Source: Chloroflexota bacterium (GTDB lineage: Bacteria; Chloroflexota; UBA6077). Taken from it: DNA of 5,688 nt. Every line of letters begins with the position of its first letter. Positions within the stretch are counted from its first letter, which is position 1. Positions 1 through 4,728 of the stretch are shown here, piece after piece. Below the pieces are notes generated by a model. It searched no databases, was not told where the DNA came from, and saw only the letters and a list, made by a program, of their open reading frames with translations. The position numbers were made by a program, and so were the translations under genes. The stretch is from the NCBI GenBank assembly GCA_021806765.1, contig JAJZQR010000333.1, forward strand, positions 1-5,688, given 5' to 3'.

Positions 1-51
1 GTCCCCTCTCCTCGTGAGGCTGCTCCTTCACGCCAACGGGGGGACCCTGGA

Positions 52-70
52 TGCCCGATCAGGTCGGGCA
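52..70. repeat. Short hairpin (7-bp stem, 5-nt loop)
   Basis: TGCCCGA (52-58) pairs perfectly with TCGGGCA (64-70) around the loop TCAGG. There is no U-rich tail on either side, so it is not a standard intrinsic terminator. No adjoining gene can be seen, and its role is unknown. Confidence 0.5.
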
Positions 71-165
71 CGACGATCCGGGTAGCCTGCCTTCGTTAGA
101 CTGTCACTCTCCCTGTGAACCATGCCCGGCACCCCCGCGAGGACTCGAGGACCCGTCCCCAGGTA

Positions 166-189
166 GGGGCGAACGGCCGTTCGCGCCCC
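166..189. repeat. GC-rich palindrome, dispersed-repeat type
   Basis: GCGAACGGCCGTTCGC (169-184) is a perfect 16-bp palindrome. Outside it GGGG (166-169) faces CCCC (186-189), with one extra G at 185 interrupting the symmetry. From memory, elements of the form GGGGCGAACGGCCGTTCGCCCC recur between genes in Chloroflexota and some other environmental bacteria. The extra base suggests a slightly decayed copy. A regulatory role is not supported by any neighbouring gene. Confidence 0.6.
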
Positions 190-281
190 AACACCCGTGT
201 GCCTCCGCCTGCGATCCCACGCACACTCTTAGCGAGTAATCGGGCCCATCTTCGCCCGGATGGCGTTTTTCGGGGGCCGGA

Positions 282-391
282 ATCGGCGCTTTGTCGGCCC
301 ATTCCCGCCCGAGTGGCGCTTTGTGGGAAGCCTCTGGGACCGCCTATCGGAATCGCCAACCATCGACAGAGGGCCGGAGAAAAGCGCCAAT
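282..391. repeat. Imperfect inverted repeat with about 20-nt arms
   Basis: The left arm at 282-300 (core GGCGCTTT followed by GGCCC) matches the reverse complement of the right arm at 371-391 (core AAAGCGCC preceded by GGGCC), with one substitution in the core and a small insertion. The about 70-nt interior carries a further GGCGCTTT copy and two related CGGAATCG strings. It could be a folded RNA element, a small decayed mobile repeat, or a composite of short dispersed repeats. No open frame inside looks real. Confidence 0.35.
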
Positions 392-437
392 GGCGGTTTG
401 CCGTCCCCCTTGGAAAACCACCAGTAGCGGCGCTGCG

Positions 438-655
438 CTAGCCCTCCGCCACCCGACCGATCAGGTGGATCGCATCGCTCTTCAGGGAAACCGCCCACTG
501 TTTCTCGAGGTCGATGCCCTGCGTGGAGTCGAAGACCGCGCGGGAGGCCCGAGCCAGGGCTACCAGGACGACCAGGGTGGCGGCGGTGATGAGGAGCACC
601 AGGAAGTTGGCCAGCCCCAGGTTGCCCGCCTGGACGGCGTCGTATATGGCTACCG
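438..655 (-). pseudogene. Remnant of molybdate ABC permease C-terminus (ModB-like)
   Basis: Read leftward from about 655, the frame gives PVAIYDAVQAGNLGLANF and then a long hydrophobic stretch (Leu/Val/Ile/Ala-rich, about 605-550) ending in Ala-Arg-Ala-Ser-Arg. This is the pattern I recognise from the end of ModB, the membrane-spanning subunit of the molybdate importer: a TLPLAIY-type motif, an amphipathic loop, then the last transmembrane helix. Only about 40 residues are ModB-like; the rest of the permease, including the cytoplasmic loop that contacts the ATPase, is missing. The following 30 residues up to the TAG stop at 438-440 include IDLEKQW and could be a degraded start of the next gene (a ModC-like ATPase), but that is weak. 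The open frame continues rightward into the ModA-like fragment with no permease start between them. It is most likely a deletion remnant and not a functional gene. Confidence 0.55.
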
Positions 656-839
656 GCGCTGGTGAAGGTACTCCTCGTCGGCCGAGGCGAAGAGGTCCAC
701 GGGGGTCCCATTCTCGATCTGCTTCTCTTACCAGCCCGCAGACCAGCGGGGCGAGGCTGGAGGGGAGCAATATCGCCCCACCCCCTCCGAAGACGGGAAC
801 GCGAAAGGTACCGAGAATCACCCGCAGCTTATGCGCCAC
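653..839 (-). pseudogene. Remnant of molybdate-binding protein (ModA-like), frameshifted
   Basis: Two minus-strand frames must be joined to read this. From 839 leftward one frame gives a hydrophobic stretch ending LVCGLVRE, possibly a lipoprotein-type signal peptide with Cys. Near 721-722 the reading must shift by one base, after which 721-653 reads QIENGTPVDLFASADEEYLH and then hits a TAG stop at 652-650. The motif (Q-I-E-N-G-x-P-x-D-x-F-A-S-A-D) is characteristic of ModA, the periplasmic oxyanion-binding protein of the molybdate/tungstate ABC importer. An intact ModA has about 250 residues; here only the region just after the signal peptide survives, with about 40 residues also missing between signal and motif. 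The ModB-like tail follows directly, in the usual modA-modB order, so a deletion of roughly 1 kb or more probably fused the two. Non-functional as it stands. Confidence 0.55.
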
Positions 840-922
840 CCCCTGAGGCTGCCGACCTCCTCGTCGAGCGAAGGGCTATACGTTACCACAGTACAGGGTG
901 AAAGAGGGGGAAGAGCAATCCC

Positions 923-951
923 TTGACAGGGCCGCCGGTCGACCCTACACT
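923..951 (+). promoter_or_regulatory. Sigma70-like promoter of the five-gene cluster
   Basis: A perfect -35 hexamer TTGACA (923-928) is followed by a 17-nt spacer and the -10-like hexamer TACACT (946-951; four of six consensus positions, including the first T, the A at position 2 and the last T). Transcription would begin near 958, giving an untranslated leader of about 80 nt before the dehydrogenase start. A second -10-like hexamer, TATATT (981-986), lies downstream but lacks a recognisable -35 at the right distance. Either could be used; the upstream pair is the better match. Confidence 0.55.
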
Positions 952-984
952 CCAACCCATCTGCTGGATGCTGAATGCAGTATA

Positions 985-994
985 TTGGATCCAA
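985..994. promoter_or_regulatory. Candidate operator for the GntR/FCD regulator (VanR-like palindrome)
   Basis: TTGGATCCAA is a perfect 10-bp palindrome between the promoter and the first gene, directly abutting the TATATT hexamer at 981-986. From memory, the operator of Caulobacter VanR, a GntR-family FCD repressor, is ATTGGATCCAAT. The site here keeps the left flanking A (984) but has G at 995 in place of T. The second gene of this cluster encodes a regulator of the same subfamily, so autoregulation of the operon through this site is the natural reading. Its position about 27 nt downstream of the start expected from the 923-951 promoter fits road-block repression; if TATATT is the true -10, the site covers the transcription start. 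I found no second copy in the window. Confidence 0.5.
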
Positions 995-1023
995 GCCCTC
1001 GGGCTCGGCAGCCCAACCTTCTT

Positions 1024-1030
1024 CCGGAGG
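1024..1030 (+). promoter_or_regulatory. Ribosome-binding site fixing the dehydrogenase start
   Basis: CCGGAGG lies 8 nt before the ATG at 1039 and is the only Shine-Dalgarno-like run well placed in the region. It supports starting at 1039 and not at in-frame codons farther upstream, for example GTG 898, which would place the promoter and operator inside the coding sequence. Confidence 0.65.
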
Positions 1031-1038
1031 CTACTTCC

Positions 1039-2109
1039 ATGGTTGTCCTGCAGGCCGAGCAGTGGCTTCGCCTCACCCACGATCTCTTCGTGGCGGCCGG
1101 CGCCACCGAGTCCAACGCGACGCGGGTCGCAGAGTCTCTGGTGGACTCCAGCCTGGCGGGCCACGACTCCCACGGTGTGATCCGCATCATCCAGTACATT
1201 CAGGCCATCGAGGCCGGCCACCTGGACCCCGCCGCCGAGCCTCAGGTGGTCACCGAGACCCCTTCCACGGCCTTGATCGATGGCAAGTGGACCTTCGGCC
1301 AGGTGAGCGCCGAGATCTGCATGAAGAAGGCGATCCAGCAGGCCAGGGGGCAGGGCGTCGCTATCGCCGGTCTGGTCAACGCCTACCACATCGGGCGCCT
1401 CGGCGAGTACTCGGAGATGGCCCAGCAGGCTGGCATGATCGGCATGGTGCTGGCGGGCGGCTTCGGGGGCGTGGGTGGCGCCAAGGCCACGGGCGTCGCG
1501 CCCTTCGGCGGGGCGAGCGCCGCCTTCGGGACGAACCCTATCTCCTTCGGCCTTCCGGCGGGTGAGGAGACCGGGGCCATGGTGGACTTTGCTACCAGCG
1601 CCGTGGCGGGGGGCAAGATCTCCCTGGCCCGGGCCAAGGGGGCCCAGCTACCGCCGGGCTGTATCCTGGACAAGAACGGCAACCCCACCACCAATCCCGA
1701 GGATTTCTACGACGGCGGGGTGCTGATGACCTTCGGCGGCCACAAGGGGTACGGTCTGGCGGTGGTGACCGAACTGCTGGGACAGGCCCTGACCGGCAGC
1801 GATCTCTGTAGCGACGAGAAGCTGGGGGGCGGGGTGTACACCAGGTCCGGATCCCTCTTCCTGGCCCTCGATCCGGCCGTCTTCCGGCCCGCCAGGGATT
1901 ACGCCGCTGTGGCCGACGCTACCCTTCGCCGCATCAAGGCGGTGCCGCCGGCCCAGGGCTTCAGCGAGGTGCTGATCCCGGGCGAGCCGGAGCTGCGCAG
2001 CAGGGCCCGGCGTCGAGAGGAGGGCATATCTCTGCCCGACAGCTCCTGGCAGACGCTGCAGCAGCAGGCTGCCCGGTGCGGCGTCGACACTGCGTCTCTG
2101 TTGAGCTAG
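1039..2109 (+). CDS. Ldh2/malate dehydrogenase-family NAD(P)-dependent oxidoreductase
   Basis: This 356-residue protein has the usual length of the Ldh2 family (malate/L-lactate, ureidoglycolate, sulfolactate and 2,3-diketogulonate dehydrogenases). These are cytoplasmic homodimers that use NAD(P) to interconvert a 2-hydroxy acid and a 2-oxo acid, with a fold unrelated to classical lactate dehydrogenase. Family signatures appear in order: an N-terminal helical segment; D43-S44-H45-G46-V, containing the conserved His; the Gly-rich stretch and F-G-T-N-P-I around 163-168, in the dinucleotide-binding region; V-D-F-A-T-S-A-V-A-G-G-K; P-x-G-x-x-L-D-x-x-G-N-P-T-T; G-G-H-K-G-Y-G-L (233-240); and I-P-G-E-P-E (313-318) near the C-terminus. 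The gene looks intact. It is first behind the promoter and ends 15 nt before the regulator gene. The exact substrate cannot be deduced. With an RraA-like enzyme in the same cluster, oxidation of a hydroxy acid to an oxo acid that is then cleaved is plausible (inference). Confidence 0.9.
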   Translation: MVVLQAEQWLRLTHDLFVAAGATESNATRVAESLVDSSLAGHDSHGVIRIIQYIQAIEAGHLDPAAEPQVVTETPSTALIDGKWTFGQVSAEICMKKAIQQARGQGVAIAGLVNAYHIGRLGEYSEMAQQAGMIGMVLAGGFGGVGGAKATGVAPFGGASAAFGTNPISFGLPAGEETGAMVDFATSAVAGGKISLARAKGAQLPPGCILDKNGNPTTNPEDFYDGGVLMTFGGHKGYGLAVVTELLGQALTGSDLCSDEKLGGGVYTRSGSLFLALDPAVFRPARDYAAVADATLRRIKAVPPAQGFSEVLIPGEPELRSRARRREEGISLPDSSWQTLQQQAARCGVDTASLLS

Positions 2110-2124
2110 CCCAAGGATCGTACA

Positions 2125-2838
2125 GTGCGCGACAAGAGCCAGCTTCAACTGTTCCAGCCCATCTACAAGGCCAAGGCCGAACTGGTCTACGAGGAGATCC
2201 ACCGAGCCATCGTGGAGGGCGCCCTGAAGCCCGGCGATCGGCTGGTCACCGAGGAGTTGGCGGCCCTCCTCCACGTCAGCCGCATGCCGGTGCGCGAGGC
2301 CATCCAGCGCCTCCAGGCGGATGGTCTGGTGGACATGATACCCTACAAGGGCGCGACCGTGGCCATGGTGACCCTGGAGCAGTTGAAGCAGGTCTTCTCC
2401 GTTCGATCGGTGCTCGAAGGCCTGGCCTCCCGTCAGGCCGCGATCCTGGCCACCGATGAGGACCTGGTGCGGCTGGAGGCTCTCTATCGGGAGATGGAGC
2501 AGGCGGTGGTGGCTGGCAATACCGATCGACAGCTGAGCTTGAACCGGGAGATCCACAAGGTCATCTGGCAGATCACCGGCAACGAGCTGCTGGAGTCCAT
2601 GGTCGCCGGCCTCTTCGACAGCATCGAGCGCTACCGCCGGCAGTTGATGCTGCGGCCGAAGACCCCCGAGGATACGCTGGAGGAGCACCGACAGATCATC
2701 CAGACCATCGCCGCCCATGATCCAGATCGGGCGGAGCAGGTGACGCGCAGCCACGTCCTGCGGACGGCAGAGTTGATGGCCGGCTACGCGGGGTCCGCGA
2801 TCGATAGTCCCGAGGAGTTCGGGAGAGAAGCTGAGTGA
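2125..2838 (+). CDS. GntR-family transcriptional regulator, FCD (FadR/VanR) subfamily
   Basis: This 237-residue DNA-binding protein starts at GTG, with AAGGA (2113-2117) 7 nt upstream. Residues about 16-80 form the GntR winged helix: the helix E-L-A-A-L-L-H-V-S-R-M-P-V-R-E-A-I-Q-R-L followed by A-D-G-L-V and a wing containing P-Y-K-G-A. Residues about 85-220 form the all-helical FCD ligand-binding domain. Its expected metal/ligand-binding positions can be lined up as N140, H144, H188 and H210; the first is usually Asp in the D-x-x-F-H motif, and Ile143 also replaces the usual Phe. Members typically dimerise and bind small carboxylates (lactate, gluconate, vanillate, acyl-CoA), which release them from an operator. 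It is encoded inside the cluster, 15 nt after the dehydrogenase and 10 nt before the methyltransferase-like gene, so it probably autoregulates. TTGGATCCAA at 985-994 is the candidate site. Effector unknown. Confidence 0.92.
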   Translation: MRDKSQLQLFQPIYKAKAELVYEEIHRAIVEGALKPGDRLVTEELAALLHVSRMPVREAIQRLQADGLVDMIPYKGATVAMVTLEQLKQVFSVRSVLEGLASRQAAILATDEDLVRLEALYREMEQAVVAGNTDRQLSLNREIHKVIWQITGNELLESMVAGLFDSIERYRRQLMLRPKTPEDTLEEHRQIIQTIAAHDPDRAEQVTRSHVLRTAELMAGYAGSAIDSPEEFGREAE

Positions 2839-2848
2839 GGAGATTGTC

Positions 2849-3982
2849 ATGCTGCCGAAGTCTCGCGTGATTGCTGCTCTTGAGCACAGAGAACCCGATC
2901 GCGTCCCCATCGGTGAGCAGGGGGTGGATTGGGAGGTCACCGATCGGGCCCTAGGTGTCAAGACTCTCTACCGCGCCAAGTGGCGGCAGTACACCGCCCT
3001 GTGGGAGGGACGGCGGGATGAGATCGCCGAGAGCCACGGACGCGACCTGGTTGGTTTGACCAGGAAGTTCGAGTGGGACTTCGTGGTCGTTCCCACCGTC
3101 CCGGCGAGGCAGGATAGCTACTACAAGCCGGAGATGCTGGGTGAGTACATCTGGCGTGACGAAACCGGCAGGGTGTGGCAGTACTCGCCCGATTCGGGCG
3201 GCCATGCCATGGTGAGGGAGTATCCTCCCATGACCATCGACGACATTCCGGACCCTGAAGGGCCCTTCGACATCGATGCGTCGGAGTTCGAGGGGATGGA
3301 GCGGGTGGTCGAGGAGATCGGTGGGACCCACTTCGTCTTCGGCAGGGTCCCCGACGGTTCATTCCCCTGGCAGGAAACCATCGGCCTCGAGGACTACATG
3401 ACCTCGATGATCACCGACCCCGAGTTTGTCAGGAAGGCCGCGGCTTACTACACTAACAAGTCCATCGCCTACATCCATGCGGCTGCGGCGACCGGGATCG
3501 ACGGGATCCTGACAGGCACCGACTATGCCGACAATCGCGGCCCGATGATGGGTCCCAGGCTGTTCCACGAGTTCGTCTTCCCCGGTCTGGCCGCCACCGC
3601 CAGGGCGGTCCACGACCACGGGATGTTCTTCGTCAAGCACACCGATGGCAATCTCTGGTCGGTCCTGGACGACTTCGTGGCGGCGGGCGTCGACGGCTGG
3701 CAGGGGATCCAGCCCCGGATCGGGATGGACCTCAAGCTTCTGAAGGAGAAGTACGGCGATAGGATGACCTTCGTCGGCGGCGTCAACTGCGAGACCCTGA
3801 CCTCGGGCACCCAGGAAGTGGTGGAGGAGGAAGTCAAGTATGCCATCCGCCACGCGGCTCCGGGGGGAGGGCTCATGATGTGTTCCGGCAACACCCTGAT
3901 GCCCGGCGTAAAGTACGAGAACTACCTGGCGATGGTCGCCGCCAACCGCAAGTACGGGGGTTACCCCATCGGCAGCTTCTAG
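2849..3982 (+). CDS. URO-D superfamily protein, probable corrinoid-dependent methyltransferase
   Basis: This 377-residue protein begins at ATG 2849 with GAGGAG-like spacing from 2838-2842. The N-terminus, K-S-R-V-I-A-A-L-E-H-R-E-P-D-R-V-P-I, is typical of URO-D-superfamily proteins that are not heme enzymes, and the heme-pathway motif with its conserved Arg/Gln/Gly cluster is absent. The superfamily includes MtaA, MtbA and CmuA, zinc TIM barrels that move methyl groups to or from corrinoid proteins. C-terminal landmarks are V-K-H264-T-D266-G-N, F-V-G-G-V-N-C314-E-T-L, T-S-G-T-Q-E-V-V, and G-G-G-L-M-M-C345-S-G-N followed by Y-E-N-Y. MtaA-type enzymes have H-x-C where this one has H264-x-D266; C345 occupies the place of the second zinc Cys. 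The corrinoid protein gene follows 113 nt downstream, which supports methyl transfer to or from cobalamin. Whether it demethylates the primary substrate (perhaps an ether or methoxy compound) or acts as the second methyltransferase is open. True uroporphyrinogen decarboxylase is unlikely. Confidence 0.85.
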   Translation: MLPKSRVIAALEHREPDRVPIGEQGVDWEVTDRALGVKTLYRAKWRQYTALWEGRRDEIAESHGRDLVGLTRKFEWDFVVVPTVPARQDSYYKPEMLGEYIWRDETGRVWQYSPDSGGHAMVREYPPMTIDDIPDPEGPFDIDASEFEGMERVVEEIGGTHFVFGRVPDGSFPWQETIGLEDYMTSMITDPEFVRKAAAYYTNKSIAYIHAAAATGIDGILTGTDYADNRGPMMGPRLFHEFVFPGLAATARAVHDHGMFFVKHTDGNLWSVLDDFVAAGVDGWQGIQPRIGMDLKLLKEKYGDRMTFVGGVNCETLTSGTQEVVEEEVKYAIRHAAPGGGLMMCSGNTLMPGVKYENYLAMVAANRKYGGYPIGSF

Positions 3983-3994
3983 GACGCGAGAGTT

Positions 3995-4057
3995 GCAGGA
4001 GCCGGCTCCTGCCAGCGATACTTGATCGTTCCTGTAGAGCCGGCTCCTGCCGGCGAT
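3995..4057. repeat. Two REP-like palindromic repeats in the intergenic gap
   Basis: The 113-nt gap before the corrinoid gene holds two copies of a 21-nt unit, GAGCCGGCTCCTGCC(A/G)GCGAT, at 3999-4019 and 4037-4057, 38 nt apart and differing at one base. Copy one is embedded in a perfect 18-bp palindrome, GCAGGAGCCGGCTCCTGC (3995-4012). Copy two keeps the 10-bp core GAGCCGGCTC (4037-4046). In RNA each would form a strong hairpin. The form recalls REP elements of other bacteria. Inside an operon such hairpins can protect upstream mRNA 3' ends or attenuate read-through, shifting methyltransferase-to-corrinoid-protein stoichiometry. That role is inferred. Confidence 0.7.
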
Positions 4058-4083
4058 CCGTTCCACGGAATACATGTCGTCGT

Positions 4084-4090
4084 TTGGAGG
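4084..4090 (+). promoter_or_regulatory. Ribosome-binding site fixing the corrinoid protein start
   Basis: TTGGAGG lies 5 nt before GTG 4096 and selects that codon. The open frame extends upstream to 3880, but that extension overlaps the preceding gene out of frame, is Arg-rich and passes through the repeat pair, so it is not protein-coding. Confidence 0.7.
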
Positions 4091-4095
4091 AAATC

Positions 4096-4728
4096 GTGGC
4101 AGATTACGAAGCTTTGAAAGAGGCGGTGATCGAGGGGAACGCCGGCCGGGCGAAGGAACTCACCCAGCAGGCCCTGGAAGAGGGTAATGGTCCCCAGGAG
4201 ATCCTGGACGAGGGGCTGATCCCGGCCATGGATGTGGTGGGGGAGAAGTTCAGCAGGCAGGAGTTCTACATCCCGGAGATGCTGATCGCCGCGAGAGCCA
4301 TGCAGGCAGGGTTAGGGCTGCTGAAGCCACTGCTGGCTCAAGGGCAGTCTAAGACCCGGGGCAAGGCGGTGATCGGGACCGTCAAGGGGGACCTCCACGA
4401 CATCGGGAAGAACCTGGTGGGGATGATGCTCCAGGGTGGGGGCTTCGAGGTAGTGGACCTGGGGGCCGACGTGAAGCCTGCGAAGTTCGTGGAGGCAGTG
4501 GAGCGAGAGAAGCCTGACTTCGTGATGATGAGCGCGCTCCTGACGACGACGATGCTATCGATGCGGGAGACCATCGAGGCGCTGAAGGCGGCGGGTTTGC
4601 GAGAGGGTGTGAAGGTGGGAGTGGGAGGGGCTCCGGTGACCCAGCGGTTTGCGGAGGAGATAGGAGCCGACTTCTACGCCCCCGATGCCACCGGCGCCGT
4701 CAACAAATCGAAGGAGTTCGTCGCGTGA
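4096..4728 (+). CDS. Methyltransferase-associated corrinoid (B12-binding) protein
   Basis: This 210-residue cytoplasmic carrier protein has the size and two-domain plan of MtaC, MtbC, MttC and related corrinoid proteins. Residues about 3-85 are the helical cap domain (B12-binding-2 type), with L-I-P-A-M-D-V-V-G-E-K-F and the Y-I-P-E-M-L-I-A-A-R-A-M motif. Residues about 88-210 are the Rossmann B12-binding domain with the signature G-D99-L-H101-D-I-G104-K-N, where H101 is the lower axial cobalt ligand, then S146-A-L and the G177-G178-A-P motif that cradle the nucleotide tail. All expected residues are present, so it should bind cobalamin base-off/His-on and shuttle a methyl group through Co(I)/methyl-Co(III). 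The partner is presumably the URO-D protein encoded upstream. No activase for re-reducing Co(II) is visible. The start is GTG. The stop overlaps the next start by 4 bp, suggesting translational coupling. Confidence 0.95.
   Translation: MADYEALKEAVIEGNAGRAKELTQQALEEGNGPQEILDEGLIPAMDVVGEKFSRQEFYIPEMLIAARAMQAGLGLLKPLLAQGQSKTRGKAVIGTVKGDLHDIGKNLVGMMLQGGGFEVVDLGADVKPAKFVEAVEREKPDFVMMSALLTTTMLSMRETIEALKAAGLREGVKVGVGGAPVTQRFAEEIGADFYAPDATGAVNKSKEFVA
4711..4716 (+). promoter_or_regulatory. Ribosome-binding site for the RraA-like gene, inside the corrinoid gene
   Basis: AAGGAG lies within the last codons of the corrinoid gene, 8 nt before GTG 4725. It supports the overlapping GTGA arrangement (GTG start 4725-4727, TGA stop 4726-4728). 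Confidence 0.65.

Larger units (their letters stand above)
1..437. other. Non-coding, repeat-bearing region with no convincing gene
   Basis: Open frames on both strands here are short, rich in Arg, Pro and Gly, and overlap one another without a plausible ribosome-binding site or a recognisable domain. What is visible is DNA structure: a short hairpin at 52-70, a GC-rich palindrome at 166-189 and a larger imperfect inverted repeat at 282-391. The motif GGCG(C/T)TTT recurs at about 262, 285 and 315, with an inverted copy near 381-388. I read it as intergenic DNA with degenerate dispersed repeats. It may include the further decayed downstream end of the broken transporter genes at 438-839, since those are read leftward into it. 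Confidence 0.6.

Noticed and set aside
1..45. GTCCCC (1-6) facing GGGGAC (40-45) as a possible RNA stem
   Set aside because: Six pairs at the very edge of the window with a 33-nt interior of no clear fold; too weak to call.
870..890. ModE-type molybdate operator upstream of the broken modA (CTATACGTTA)
   Set aside because: It resembles at most half of a ModE site and has no matching inverted partner at the right distance.
898..1038. Upstream in-frame extension of the Ldh2-type dehydrogenase
   Set aside because: The extension would add 47 residues unlike the family N-terminus and cover the promoter and palindrome. The ATG at 1039 has a good ribosome-binding site and gives the family's normal length.
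952..1038. Cobalamin or molybdenum-cofactor riboswitch in the leader
   Set aside because: Both were considered because of the B12 protein and the mod remnants, but the leader is only about 80 nt, shows no B12-box-like conserved core, and contains little structure beyond the operator-like palindrome.
1648..2961. A 437-codon open frame on the minus strand across the dehydrogenase, regulator and start of the URO-D gene
   Set aside because: It lies antisense to three genes with clear family motifs; its sequence is low-complexity in Leu, Gly, His, Gln and Asp with no recognisable domain. High-GC coding DNA often leaves such antisense frames open.
2849..3982. Heme-pathway uroporphyrinogen decarboxylase (hemE)
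   Set aside because: The conserved N-terminal Arg/Gln/Gly substrate-binding motif is missing and the neighbours are a corrinoid protein and catabolic enzymes, not heme genes.
3359..4075. A 238-codon minus-strand open frame opposite the URO-D gene
   Set aside because: Antisense shadow of a well-supported gene. It has no domain, and its first part runs through the REP-like repeats.
3880..4095. Upstream in-frame extension of the corrinoid protein
   Set aside because: It overlaps the end of the URO-D gene out of frame, is Arg- and Cys-rich, crosses two palindromes and would give a protein much longer than the family. GTG 4096 follows a strong ribosome-binding site.
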